A DNA stretch of 36,551 nt from Micromonospora solifontis (GCF_003725545.1 NZ_RJLN01000054.1:1-36551), one strand, 5' to 3'; shown: positions 7,520 to 16,091, counted from the first letter of the stretch. A program made the numbers and translations. The notes: generated by a model from the letters alone, not told the origin.

Positions 7520-8766
7520 AACGACTGACCATCCGGGCCCGGCTGACCCTGGTCCACGGCGGCCTGCTGCTGTTGGCCGGCGTGGTCCTGCTCGCCGTCA
7601 CGTACGTGCTGGTGAACCAGCGGATGCGGGAGCCGCTGACCGGGGTCAAGGCCCAGATCATCGAGAAGCCGCTCGGCAAGCTGCCCGGCCTGGGCGCGGC
7701 CGACCAGCTGCGGATCCTGATCCAGGAGGCCCAGGACGAGGCGAAGCGCAACGCGCTGGAGTCGCTGCTCACCCAGGGCGGGATCGCGCTGCTGCTGATC
7801 TCGGCGGTCGCCCTCGCCTTCGGCTGGCTGATCGCGGGCCGGGCGTTGCAGCCGCTGCAGCAGATCACCGGCACCGCCCAGCGGATCGCCGCCGGCACGG
7901 CCGGCCGGGGGCTGCACGAGCGGATCGCGCTGGACGGGCCCCGCGACGAGGTGAAGGAACTCGCCGACACGTTCGACCTGATGCTGGAGCGGCTCGACCG
8001 GTCCTTCGACGGCCAGCGCCGGTTCGTGGCGAACGCCTCGCACGAGCTGCGTACCCCGCTGGCACTCAACCGGTCGCTGCTGGAGGTGGCGGTGTCCCGG
8101 CCGGGCGCCTCCGCCGAACTGCGGCAGCTCGGCGAGACCCTGCTGGCGATCAACGAACGCCATGAACGGCTCATCGACGGGCTGCTCACCCTGGCCGACT
8201 CGGAGCAGCAGGTCGTCGACCGCACCCCCGTCGACCTCGCCGAGATCGCCGGCCATCTCCTCGACCAGGCGGCGGCCGGGACGCCGGAGCTGACCGTACG
8301 CCGGCACCTCGCACCCGCCCCCACGGCCGGCGACCCGGTGCTGCTGGAACGGCTGGCGCAGAACCTGGTGGAGAACGCGGTCCGGCACAACCTGCCGGCC
8401 GGCGGCGAGGTCGAGGTCAGCACCGGCACCGTCGACGGTCGCGCCACCCTGGTGGTCGCCAACACCGGCCCGGCGGTGCCCAGCTACGACCTGGAGACGA
8501 TCTTCCAGCCGTTCCGGCGGTTGCGCCAGGACCGGGTGGCCGGGCCGGCCGGCCGGGGCCACGACCGGGCCGGTGCCGGACGCGGCTTCGGGCTCGGCCT
8601 GTCGATCGTGCGGGCGGTGGCCCAGGCGCACGGCGGCGCCGTGCACGCGCAGCCCCGCAACGGTGGCGGACTCATCGTGACGGTGACGATGCCGGCACTG
8701 AACGTGGTCGTTCCCGGGCAGCCGGCGCGAGCGCTGCCCACCGCACCGGCGGGCCAGCTGGTCTGA
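7516..8766 (+). CDS. Two-component sensor histidine kinase
   Basis: A 416-residue membrane kinase starting at GTG 7516, overlapping the response regulator by four bases. Two transmembrane helices (about 12-33 and 88-108) flank a roughly 55-residue outside segment. A HAMP linker follows (about 108-165), then HisKA with phospho-His176 in ASHELRTPL, the N box (QNLVENAVRHN at 282-292) and the glycine box GRGFGLGLSIV (355-365). The short sensor segment has no recognisable ligand fold and may sense envelope state. A stretch at 338-354 before the glycine box is Gly/Arg-rich and longer than usual. It phosphorylates the partner regulator by inference. Confidence 0.95.
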   Translation: MKRLTIRARLTLVHGGLLLLAGVVLLAVTYVLVNQRMREPLTGVKAQIIEKPLGKLPGLGAADQLRILIQEAQDEAKRNALESLLTQGGIALLLISAVALAFGWLIAGRALQPLQQITGTAQRIAAGTAGRGLHERIALDGPRDEVKELADTFDLMLERLDRSFDGQRRFVANASHELRTPLALNRSLLEVAVSRPGASAELRQLGETLLAINERHERLIDGLLTLADSEQQVVDRTPVDLAEIAGHLLDQAAAGTPELTVRRHLAPAPTAGDPVLLERLAQNLVENAVRHNLPAGGEVEVSTGTVDGRATLVVANTGPAVPSYDLETIFQPFRRLRQDRVAGPAGRGHDRAGAGRGFGLGLSIVRAVAQAHGGAVHAQPRNGGGLIVTVTMPALNVVVPGQPARALPTAPAGQLV

Positions 8767-8839
8767 GTCCCTGGCACGGCTCGTGGCGGCCCGGTGCCTC
8801 TCCTCGGCCGCCTGTGGGGGTGACGTCACGAACGACTCA

Positions 8840-8862
8840 CCGGGGCAGCACCGCTGCCCGGG
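8840..8862. terminator. Possible terminator after the two-component operon
   Basis: Arms CCGGGGCAGC (8840-8849) and GCTGCCCGGG (8853-8862) pair at nine of ten positions around an ACC loop, about 75 bases after the kinase stop. There is no T-tract. The gap 8767-8944 also holds TATCGT at 8906-8911, a possible -10 box for the next gene. Confidence 0.4.
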
Positions 8863-8944
8863 CCGCCGGAAGCGGACGGCCGCCGCCGGACCGTACCCTC
8901 CTCGTATCGTGGCCGGGCAGCGGCCAGGTCGAGGGGAGTGGTCC

Positions 8945-10267
8945 ATGCACGCCGGGTTGGCCGTGCCGCCCGCCGTCGAGGCGGAACGGGTCATCACCGC
9001 CGTGCTGGCCGACCTGCGCTCCGGGGAGCACCGCGGCGTGGTCGTCGACTCCCCGCCCGGCGCCGGCAAGTCCACCCTCGTGGTCCGGGCCGCCACCGAA
9101 CTGGCCGCCACCGGCGAGCCGCTGATCATCGTCGCGCAGACCAACGAGCAGGTCGACGACCTCATCGACCGGCTCGTCCGCAAGGCCCCCGAGCTGCGAA
9201 TCGGCCGGCTCTCCGCGACCGACTACCGGCCCTCGGACCGGGTACGGGACCACGCCACGGTCCGGGTCGCCGCGAAGGTCGCCGACCTCGGCGATCCGGC
9301 CGTCGTCATCGGTACGGCCGCCAAGTGGGCCACGGTCGCCGAGGGCACCTGGCCGTGGGCGATCGTCGACGAGGCGTACCAGATGCGCTCGGACGCCCTG
9401 CTGCGCGTGGCCGGGCGGTTCGAGCGGGCGCTGTTCGTGGGGGATCCGGGCCAGCTCGACCCGTTCTCCACCGTCGAGACGGCCCGCTGGACCGGCCTGA
9501 CCTGGGATCCGATGCAGTCGGCGGTGGCCACCCTGCTGCGGCACAACCCGGACCTGCCCGTACACCGACTGCCGGTGTCCTGGCGGCTGCCGGCCTCGGC
9601 CGCGCCGGTGGTCGCGGCGGCGTTCTACCCGTTCACCGGGTTCCGCGCCGGCACCGGGCCGGCCGACCGGGCGTTGACGTTCACCGAGCCGGGGCCGGGG
9701 GACCGGCTGGACGCGACCGTCGAGCTGGCGGCCCGCACCGGCTGGGGGCTGTACGAGCTGCCGGCCCGGCACACCCTGCGTACCGATGGGGAGGCGGCGG
9801 CGGCCTGCGCGGAGCTGGCGCTGCGGGTGCTGCGGCGCGGCGCGATCGCGGTCTCCGAGCAGGCCCCCGGCGGCGCGCCGGTGACCGCGGACCGGATCGC
9901 CGTCGGGGCCGCGCACCGCGACCAGGCGGCGGCCATCCGGGCGCGGCTCGGCGCGGCCGGCGCGGGCATCACCGTGGACACCGCCAACCGGCTCCAGGGC
10001 CGGGAGTACGACGTGACGATCGTGCTGCACCCGCTGTCCGGGCGGCGCGACGCGACCGCGTTCCACCTGGAGTCGGGGCGGCTGTGCGTGCTGGCGTCCC
10101 GGCACCGGCACGCGTGTCTCGTGGTGGCGCGGGCGGGGATCCCGGAGCTGCTGGACGCGCACCCGTCGACCGAGCGGATGCACCTGGACGTGCCGGTGAA
10201 GTTCCCGGACGGCTGGGAGGCCAACCAGACGATGCTCGCCCACCTCGCCGCCCATCACGCCGACTGA
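8945..10267 (+). CDS. Superfamily 1 helicase-like NTPase
   Basis: A 440-residue soluble protein carrying the SF1 helicase motif series in order. Motif I is SPPGAGKST (36-44), Ia AQTNEQVDDL (64-73), II AIVDEAYQ (139-146), III ALFVGDPGQLDPF (162-174), IV VSWRLP (211-216), V VDTANRLQGREYDVTIVL (344-361) and VI RLCVLASRHRHACLVV (379-394). This pattern resembles Upf1/DNA2/RecD-like AAA_12 helicases, but the protein is much smaller, with few accessory insertions. GGGGAG six bases before ATG 8945 supports the start. It appears monocistronic. A nucleic-acid role is inferred; the substrate is unknown and no nuclease partner is adjacent. Confidence 0.85.
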   Translation: MHAGLAVPPAVEAERVITAVLADLRSGEHRGVVVDSPPGAGKSTLVVRAATELAATGEPLIIVAQTNEQVDDLIDRLVRKAPELRIGRLSATDYRPSDRVRDHATVRVAAKVADLGDPAVVIGTAAKWATVAEGTWPWAIVDEAYQMRSDALLRVAGRFERALFVGDPGQLDPFSTVETARWTGLTWDPMQSAVATLLRHNPDLPVHRLPVSWRLPASAAPVVAAAFYPFTGFRAGTGPADRALTFTEPGPGDRLDATVELAARTGWGLYELPARHTLRTDGEAAAACAELALRVLRRGAIAVSEQAPGGAPVTADRIAVGAAHRDQAAAIRARLGAAGAGITVDTANRLQGREYDVTIVLHPLSGRRDATAFHLESGRLCVLASRHRHACLVVARAGIPELLDAHPSTERMHLDVPVKFPDGWEANQTMLAHLAAHHAD

Positions 10268-10373
10268 CAACCGGACGAACGGGCACCGTGGAAGGACGCC
10301 CGTCGATGCTACGGTGAGCCCCGCGTTCCGCGTGTCCGGACGCGACCAGCCGCGCCATCACGGGGAGAACTTC

Positions 10374-12911
10374 ATGGCGTCATACCGGCTTCTCGCCGTC
10401 GCGTCCCTGACCGCCCTGGTCACCACCCTGTCCGGAGCCGCCTCCGCCGCTCCACCCACTGTGGATCGCGCCGCCGCCAAGGCCTCCGTCACCACGGTGC
10501 GCGGCCCGCAGCAGGCGGTCCGGCTCGCCACCGGCGAGCGGCTGGAGCTGATGCGCGCGGACACCCGCTCGGTGTCGCCGTTCCGGGTCCTCCCGGCGGG
10601 CAACTCCGTCCGGCCCGGGCGCTTCGCGTACGGGGCGGCCGGCGGGAAGCTGCGGGTGCAGCCCACCGGCCACCGGGCCCAGGCGGTGCGGGTGCGGGCC
10701 GGAGCGCGCGGATCGGCCACGGTCACGGCCGGCGCCTACCCGGTGACCCTCACCATCGCCAGCCCGACGGCGGTCGCCTTCAAGCTCCTCTACGTGTGGG
10801 ACCGCCAGACCTGGACCTCCTATTCGGTCAAGGACGAGGAGTTCACCCCGAACGGCAGCGTGCAACTGCCCGACGGCAACTACTTCGCGGTCGCGCTATA
10901 CAGCCAGTCGGGCGGCGGCAGCTACCTGCTCACCCGGACCTTCCAGGTCGCCGGTGCCGGCGCCACCGTCCGGTTCGACGAGAGCACGGCGAAGGAGACG
11001 CGGATCGCGGTCGACGACCCCACCGCCACCCGCTACACCTCCGCGGTGTGGATCTCCGTGCCCGGCGGGCTGGCCGGCTTCGCCGGCGGCGGGGCCGAGA
11101 AGACGTACGTGACGCCGTTCTCCGTGCCCGGCGCCTCGCTGCGGTTGCACGAACTCCTGGTGAAGCGGGGGACGTCCGAGTACGTGCCGGGCCCCTACCG
11201 GTACGACCTCTACCGCAGCTTCGACGGCACCGTGCCGGCCACGCCGGTGGCGAACGTGACCCGGGCCGGGCTGGCCGTCACGACCACCGCCGTCCGGGGG
11301 CAGGCGAGGGCCACCAACGGCACGCTGCAGACCGTGCCGTACACCGCGGGGGACTGGACCGGTGTCTACCTCCCGTCGCCCGTCGCGGTCCCGGGCACCC
11401 TCACCGAGTACGTGACGCCCAGCCAGTCCTTCGGACGGCTGCTGAACTACCGTCCCACGGCGCAGGACATGACCCTGACGGAGCGGGTCCTGCCGGCGGG
11501 CCTGTCGGCTGGTGAGACGATCGGTGGCGCGCCGTTCGCCCCGCGTCGGGCCCCCGGCAGCGACTCCTACCGGGACATCACCCGGATGTGGATCTACGAG
11601 TACCCGGCCCTGAGCGACGCCGCCGGGAACCTGGGGCTCGACCGGGACGCGAAGGTGTCGATCAACCTCAGCTCCGGCGGAGAGCCCTACATCTCGGCCA
11701 GCGGCCTGTCGCCGTACCAGTCCGTGTCCGCGACGGTGCCGTCAGTGTCGACGGTCTACCAGCTGAACCACACCGTCACCCGGGTCGCGTCCTGGTCCCG
11801 GCTCTCCACCGAGGTCCGCAGCGAGTGGCGATTCCTGTCCGCCGGCGTCCGGTACAGCGACCCGCTGCCCCTCGTCGACATCGGCTTCACGACGACCGGC
11901 CTCGACACCCAGAACACGGCCCCGCTCGCGCCGATGAGGATCAACGCGACGGCCACCTCGCGCCGCCCGGGCGCGGCGACGACCCTGACCGGCCTGGAGT
12001 ACTCGACCGACGACGGCGCGACCTGGGCGACGCTGCCCGTCTCCGGCTCGGCGGACCGCGCCTCGGTCGAGCTGACGGTGCCGTCCACCGCCGCCTTCGT
12101 CTCGTTGCGCGCCACGGCGGCCGACGACTCCGGCGACACCCTCCGGCGTACCGTCATCCGGGCCTTCGCCGGCCCGGCGTCGCAGGCCGACGAGACGGTC
12201 GGCGCCACCAGGGTGTCCAACGTGGTGGTCAACGGCGGTAGGCCGGTCGTCCTGACCCCGTCCGGCGTGGCCGAGTTCACCGCCACGTTCACCGCCACCG
12301 ACCCGGCCGGCATCGCCGCGGGCGACGTCTACCTCAGGCGCGGCCCGTCCCGCGGCTACCTCCCCCGCGGTTCGTCCGCCGGCCCTGATTCCGTGCTGGT
12401 CAGCGGGGCGGCCACGGTCTGCACCCCGACCAGCACGACCACCGCGACCTGCCAGGCGACCTTCCGGGTCGATCCGAGACTCAGCCTCGGCAGGAACAAC
12501 CTGGCCGGCGCGTGGCAGGTGGCCGTCCGCGCGACCAGCAACGACGGCAGGAGCTTCACCGACCGGCGGGCGGCGGCCACCTTCCCGCTGCTGCGCCAGA
12601 CCACGCTGACCACCACCGCCACGCCGACGTCGGTGACCGCGGGCAAGACCATCTCCGTCCAGGGCACGCTCTCCCAGGCGAACTGGGAGCGGATGCCCTA
12701 CAGCGGCTACCCGGGCCAGGCGGTCACGCTGCAGTTCAAGAAGGCGGGCGGCAGCACGTACGCCAACGTGAAGAGCGTGACGGTCGACCAGGTCGGCGAG
12801 GTCACGGTGAAGGTCACCGCGTCCGTGAGCGGCTACTGGCGCTACGTGTTCGCGGGCAGCCCGACCGCCGCGGCGGTCACCAGCGGCAGCGTGTACGTCA
12901 AGGTCACTTAA
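10374..12911 (+). CDS. Large secreted protein of unknown function with C-terminal Ig-like domain
   Basis: An 845-residue exported protein. The signal peptide is MASYRLLAVASL followed by a hydrophobic core, with cleavage predicted after ASA at about residue 25. GGGGAG seven bases before ATG 10374 supports the start. The early segment (VRGPQQAVRLATGERLELMR) resembles the N-terminal strand region of secreted actinomycete S8 peptidases, but no catalytic Asp-His-Ser set, glycosidase motif or metal site was found. The rest is Thr/Ser/Gly-rich beta-strand sequence. The last 100 residues (ATPTSVTAGKTISVQGTL, then QAVTLQFKKAGG and TVKVTASVSGYWRYVF) look like a bacterial Ig-like domain. One Cys pair is visible (CTPTSTTTATC). 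No cell-wall sorting signal is present, so it is probably released. Confidence 0.85.
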   Translation: MASYRLLAVASLTALVTTLSGAASAAPPTVDRAAAKASVTTVRGPQQAVRLATGERLELMRADTRSVSPFRVLPAGNSVRPGRFAYGAAGGKLRVQPTGHRAQAVRVRAGARGSATVTAGAYPVTLTIASPTAVAFKLLYVWDRQTWTSYSVKDEEFTPNGSVQLPDGNYFAVALYSQSGGGSYLLTRTFQVAGAGATVRFDESTAKETRIAVDDPTATRYTSAVWISVPGGLAGFAGGGAEKTYVTPFSVPGASLRLHELLVKRGTSEYVPGPYRYDLYRSFDGTVPATPVANVTRAGLAVTTTAVRGQARATNGTLQTVPYTAGDWTGVYLPSPVAVPGTLTEYVTPSQSFGRLLNYRPTAQDMTLTERVLPAGLSAGETIGGAPFAPRRAPGSDSYRDITRMWIYEYPALSDAAGNLGLDRDAKVSINLSSGGEPYISASGLSPYQSVSATVPSVSTVYQLNHTVTRVASWSRLSTEVRSEWRFLSAGVRYSDPLPLVDIGFTTTGLDTQNTAPLAPMRINATATSRRPGAATTLTGLEYSTDDGATWATLPVSGSADRASVELTVPSTAAFVSLRATAADDSGDTLRRTVIRAFAGPASQADETVGATRVSNVVVNGGRPVVLTPSGVAEFTATFTATDPAGIAAGDVYLRRGPSRGYLPRGSSAGPDSVLVSGAATVCTPTSTTTATCQATFRVDPRLSLGRNNLAGAWQVAVRATSNDGRSFTDRRAAATFPLLRQTTLTTTATPTSVTAGKTISVQGTLSQANWERMPYSGYPGQAVTLQFKKAGGSTYANVKSVTVDQVGEVTVKVTASVSGYWRYVFAGSPTAAAVTSGSVYVKVT

Positions 12912-13031
12912 GGCGGGCCCTTCTCGCCTTCATCAATCTCACGGTGTGTCGGGACATGTTCGCTCGGTCACGCCGGGCACAATCGCAGGGCCTGGGTGCG
13001 ACCAGGAAATGCTTCCCTGAGAGGTGTCCCG

Positions 13032-13991
13032 TTGTTGCGGTGTCGAGGCCGACTGGCTCGGTGGACACTGCGTGGAGTGCTCCTGATCGGTGGCGCGTTC
13101 GGCGTGTGGGGCCTGCACGAGGCGGTCACGGATGACGCCGCTCAGGCGGTCGAGCCTGCCCGGGCCTGCCTGCTCGGCGACCTGCTGAGCGCTCGCACAC
13201 CGGTTCTCGACATTTCGCTGACCTGTACGCGGCATGCTTCGGACGGCTCGGCGACGGTGGGTGCGCAAGCCCGCGTCGGCCTTGGCGGGACGGTCACGAG
13301 CCCGGGCCTGGCGGCCCCGGCCCAGGTACCTGCCGGTGAGCGCTCAGCGGTGCCGGCACCGGTAGCCGCCGCGATCGACGTCGCCCGCCCCGCGACAGTT
13401 GTCGAGGCGATCAGACCGGTCACTCGTCCTGTCGTGGACCTCGCTTCGCCCGTCGTGGCAGAGATCGGCGGGACAGGACTGCTCAAGCCGGTCGGCGATG
13501 TCGTCCGGCCGGTCGTCGAGCCGATCGTTGAGGCGCTGCCTCCGGTCCTCGACCTGGCGCAACCGATCATCGGCGCACCCGCGACGCCGGCAACTCCTCC
13601 CGCCGGCCCCGTCGTCGGCGGGCCGCCGGCCGTCGGCGCGCCCGGGGCCGCGCCTGTCACCAACCCGCGCTCCACGCCGTCGCCGGTCGCGGTTCATCCG
13701 CCAGCCTCGTCGTGGGCACCGCTGGCACGGCCGGCAGGCGCTCAGCAGCCGGCACCGACGGTTGCCGACGAGACACCACGGCGGTGGCCGGCCGAGCCGA
13801 GCCCGGCCCCTGGCGTGACGCCCGCGGCGCCCGGCAGCGCGGCCGGCAGCGGCTCCGGCGGTGGGACGGCCGTTCCGGCCGACGCCGTGCTTGGGTCGTG
13901 GGTCCCGAGCCTGCGGCCTCTCGGCTGCCCCGGCAGCAGGTGCGACACACTCGCGGGCCGCTCACGGCGACCGGACCCGACACCGGCCTGA
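13032..13991 (+). CDS. Proline/valine-rich exported or surface protein, unknown
   Basis: About 319 residues. A basic N-terminus (LLRCRGRLARWTLRG) is followed by one hydrophobic helix (VLLIGGAFGVWGLHEAV), which is either an uncleaved anchor or a signal peptide ending near DDAAQA. A short region with two cysteines (ARACLLGD, SLTCTRHA) follows. Next are Pro-Val repeats such as VTRPVVDLASPVV, VVRPVVEPIV and LPPVLDLAQPII at about 145-200. A long Pro/Ala/Gly-rich tail ends with Cys-Pro-Gly-Ser-Arg-Cys. GAGAGG at 13019-13024 lies seven bases before TTG 13032, which I take as the start; the frame is open to GTG 12996. No family recognised. The composition is typical of cell-wall-spanning proteins. 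Confidence 0.62.
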   Translation: MLRCRGRLARWTLRGVLLIGGAFGVWGLHEAVTDDAAQAVEPARACLLGDLLSARTPVLDISLTCTRHASDGSATVGAQARVGLGGTVTSPGLAAPAQVPAGERSAVPAPVAAAIDVARPATVVEAIRPVTRPVVDLASPVVAEIGGTGLLKPVGDVVRPVVEPIVEALPPVLDLAQPIIGAPATPATPPAGPVVGGPPAVGAPGAAPVTNPRSTPSPVAVHPPASSWAPLARPAGAQQPAPTVADETPRRWPAEPSPAPGVTPAAPGSAAGSGSGGGTAVPADAVLGSWVPSLRPLGCPGSRCDTLAGRSRRPDPTPA

Positions 13992-14255
13992 GCAACTGCG
14001 GCACACCACGTCGAGGCCTTACAGCCACGAACACTGTGGACGGCCTGCGCGGTGATGCCGGCACGGCTACCAGCTGACCGGCCCGGCATCCGCCCTGTGC
14101 GGCACCGCCGGCCCCGCTCCCGCCCGCCTCCGCTTCTCGCGCACGGGCCGGCGCCCGCGATCCCGCCTACCTCGGGCTTCGGGCGTCAGCACCGGGCCCC
14201 ACCCCCACGACAACCGTCTTCCGCGCACCGCATCGTCTGCCACCAGGAGCACTCC

Positions 14256-15251
14256 GTGAACCACTCCATGCCCGTCTGCCGCGCTCGATGGCGGGACACC
14301 CCGCAGATTGTCGATCTGGTCGTCGGCTCCTTCGCCAGCAGCGCTGTCGGCGCATGGCTGGTACCCGACGAACGCCGCCGACGTGATGTCCTCAGCGCCG
14401 TCGTCCAGGTCTGGGTCGAGCAGGCTCTCCTGTTCGGTGAGGCCTATCTCCTGCCGGACCACTCCGCCGCCGCGGTATGGCTGCACCGGTACGGACCCAT
14501 CCCGGCTCCCGCCTACGGCGAGCGGCTCGCCGTCGCGTCCGGCGAACACCTCGACCGCTTCCTCCGCCTCGACGAGGTCCTGCGCGCGCACCGACCCGCC
14601 GGTCCCCACAATCATCTGGCGTTCTTCGCGGTCGCCCCGAACCCCCGCCGCCTCAGGCGTGCCACCACCCTGCTGGTCAACAGCAACGTCCGGATGGGAC
14701 AGGCCCTCCTCCCCGCGTACACCGAGGCGACGACCCTCGCCGATCGAGACCTGTACGCCCGGCACGGCTACGTCCCCCACGACCCGTTCACTCTGCCCGA
14801 CGGGACCACCGCCTACCCGATGTGGCGAACCCCGGGAAGCCGGCGTACCGACGGCGCATCCGGCCGAGCCGGGCGTTCGGAGCGGGATGGCCGCAGACAC
14901 CGGATGAACGACGCCCCGATCCGGGCCGTCCTCGACACGTCCGCGATCATCGCGTTCACCACCGGGTCGAGCGCCGTGGGCGAGGCGATCACCAAGATCG
15001 CCGACGAGGGCGGGCTTTTCGGGCTACCCGTGCTGTGCCTGGCTGAGGCGTACCGGTCGAACGTCGACGCCGGCCGTCTCGAGCTGCTGGTCAATCATCC
15101 AGCCGCGGTGCTGCTGACCGTTGATCCGTTCCGCTGGCGGGAGTTCGCCACCACCTGTCTCGCGGTCGAGCGGCTCGACACAGCGAGCGCCCTCCTCGCT
15201 GCCGCCGCCGACGGCTGCACCATCCTGACCGAGCAGCCGGGGCGGGGATGA
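14256..15251 (+). CDS. GNAT-like acetyltransferase fused in frame to a PIN-like domain
   Basis: A 331-residue protein. Residues 1-191 resemble actinobacterial GNAT N-acetyltransferases; the end (LPAYTEATTLADRDLYARHG, then TAYPMWR) is the family's usual C-terminus. A basic linker of about 25 residues follows. Residues 217-331 begin at an internal ATG (14904) and resemble a PIN nuclease: VLDTSAIIAF with Asp11, CLAEAY with Glu48, RLDTASALLAA with Asp92 (domain numbering). No stop separates the parts. AGGAG at 14245-14249 is six bases before GTG 14256. The acetyl-CoA loop normally written as R/Q-x-x-G-x-G/A reads NPRRLRRATTLL here and lacks its glycines, so acetyltransferase activity is doubtful. 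It could be a true fusion or two genes whose stop was lost. Bases 13992-14255 upstream hold no gene. Confidence 0.72.
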   Translation: MNHSMPVCRARWRDTPQIVDLVVGSFASSAVGAWLVPDERRRRDVLSAVVQVWVEQALLFGEAYLLPDHSAAAVWLHRYGPIPAPAYGERLAVASGEHLDRFLRLDEVLRAHRPAGPHNHLAFFAVAPNPRRLRRATTLLVNSNVRMGQALLPAYTEATTLADRDLYARHGYVPHDPFTLPDGTTAYPMWRTPGSRRTDGASGRAGRSERDGRRHRMNDAPIRAVLDTSAIIAFTTGSSAVGEAITKIADEGGLFGLPVLCLAEAYRSNVDAGRLELLVNHPAAVLLTVDPFRWREFATTCLAVERLDTASALLAAAADGCTILTEQPGRG

Positions 15252-15305
15252 GTCGCCGCAGCCAGCGCCACCAGCGTGGAGACCGTCAGGGGCGGCGATC
15301 CCGGG

Positions 15306-15344
15306 CACGGCCGGGGTCGGCGACTGCCGCCGACCCCGGCCGTG
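15306..15344. terminator. Perfect 17-bp hairpin between convergent genes
   Basis: Arms 15306-15322 (CACGGCCGGGGTCGGCG) and 15328-15344 pair perfectly around a five-base loop. It is centred between the GNAT-PIN gene ending at 15251 and the protease gene ending at 15352 on the other strand, so it probably terminates both. Confidence 0.78.
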
Positions 15345-15351
15345 GGGATGG

Positions 15352-15918
15352 TCAGCGCTGGGCGCCGGCCGTCACGGGCGCGGGCCAGCTGTCGCGGAAG
15401 ACCTGGCTCGTCGTGGCGCTGCGGACGGCGAAGCCGAACAGCGAGTCGACCCGGGCGGCCTCAGCCGAGCTCGGGTACGGGTTGGTGCAGCTGGTGCCGG
15501 CGCTGCCGCCGGACATCAGGATGGCGCAGTTGCCGTTGTAGTTGTCGGGCAGGCCGAGGATGTGCCCGATCTCGTGGGTCATGATCCGCAGCGGCGAGTA
15601 CTGCTGGGCCTGGTAGTAGTCGATGACCACGCGGCCGTTGCCGAGGCTGGTGCGCTGGGCGTACGAGCCGCCGCCGTAGGTGTAGTAGATCATCAGGTTC
15701 GAGCCGCACTGGGCCATGTTGATGTTGTTGGTGGAGTTGTTCCAGATCGAGGCGGCCTGGACGGCGTAGCTGGCGAAGGGGCCGGCCTGACTGGTGTTGT
15801 AGCAGACGTTGCGGAGGGCGGCGGAGGCCGGTGCCGGGTCGACGGCGACCGCGCCCAGCGCCGTGAGCGTCACGGCCGCGAGGGTGGCGAGGATCCGGGA
15901 CAGCTTGGGCAGACGCAC
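15352..15918 (-). CDS. snpA: Snapalysin-type secreted zinc metalloprotease (M7)
   Basis: A 188-residue exported protease. The signal peptide ends in PASA at about residue 33. The zinc site is HEIGHILGLPD (115-125), matching the HExxHxxGxxD pattern of metzincin-like snapalysins; His115 and His119 bind zinc, Glu116 is the base and Asp125 the third ligand. ILMSGGS at 133-139 is the Met-turn. Four cysteines (about 39, 71, 131, 144) could form two disulfides. Size matches the family (small neutral proteases of Streptomyces). GTG 15918 is preceded by AAGGGAG at eight bases. Streptomyces snpA often has a divergent LysR activator; none is adjacent here. Confidence 0.92.
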   Translation of the reverse strand: MRLPKLSRILATLAAVTLTALGAVAVDPAPASAALRNVCYNTSQAGPFASYAVQAASIWNNSTNNINMAQCGSNLMIYYTYGGGSYAQRTSLGNGRVVIDYYQAQQYSPLRIMTHEIGHILGLPDNYNGNCAILMSGGSAGTSCTNPYPSSAEAARVDSLFGFAVRSATTSQVFRDSWPAPVTAGAQR

Positions 15919-15963
15919 GGTTCACACTCCCTTTTCGGGTCGGGGTTGAGCGGGAACCAGGCC

Positions 15964-15993
15964 AGCCTATTGATAGACGTTGCTCGATATCAA
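15964..15993 (-). promoter_or_regulatory. Promoter candidate for the snapalysin gene
   Basis: On the minus strand TTGATA (15993-15988) and TAGGCT (15969-15964) are 18 bases apart, a reasonable vegetative -35/-10 pair. Transcription would begin near 15957, leaving a leader of about 40 bases. Confidence 0.5.
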
Positions 15994-16017
15994 GGCGATC
16001 GATGAATTTCCGTGCGC

Positions 16018-16047
16018 TTGATGTCCCTCGATCGCGTGGCCTAGTCT
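16018..16047 (+). promoter_or_regulatory. Promoter candidate for the beta-oxidation operon
   Basis: TTGATG (16018-16023) and TAGTCT (16042-16047) are 18 bases apart, with the thiolase ATG 45 bases downstream. An inverted repeat ATCAAG (15989-15994) / CTTGAT (16017-16022) overlaps the -35 box and could hold a repressor, possibly the tandem TetR protein encoded at the end of this operon. Confidence 0.5.
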
Positions 16048-16091
16048 CTTCCTCGGGCGGGCAAGTGAACAGCCGCTAGTGAGGAGTGGTG

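Noticed and set aside
8820..8829. GTGACGTCAC perfect palindrome resembling a CRE site
   Set aside because: Lies between a kinase stop and a distant start, with no matching regulator or second copy; chance is likely.
7507..9183. Long open minus-strand frame opposite the histidine kinase
   Set aside because: Composition is an antisense shadow and the kinase motifs are unambiguous on the plus strand.
12910..12930. AAGGCG/CGCCTT hairpin at the end of the large secreted protein gene
   Set aside because: Only six base pairs with a nine-base loop, overlapping the stop codon; termination there is not convincing.
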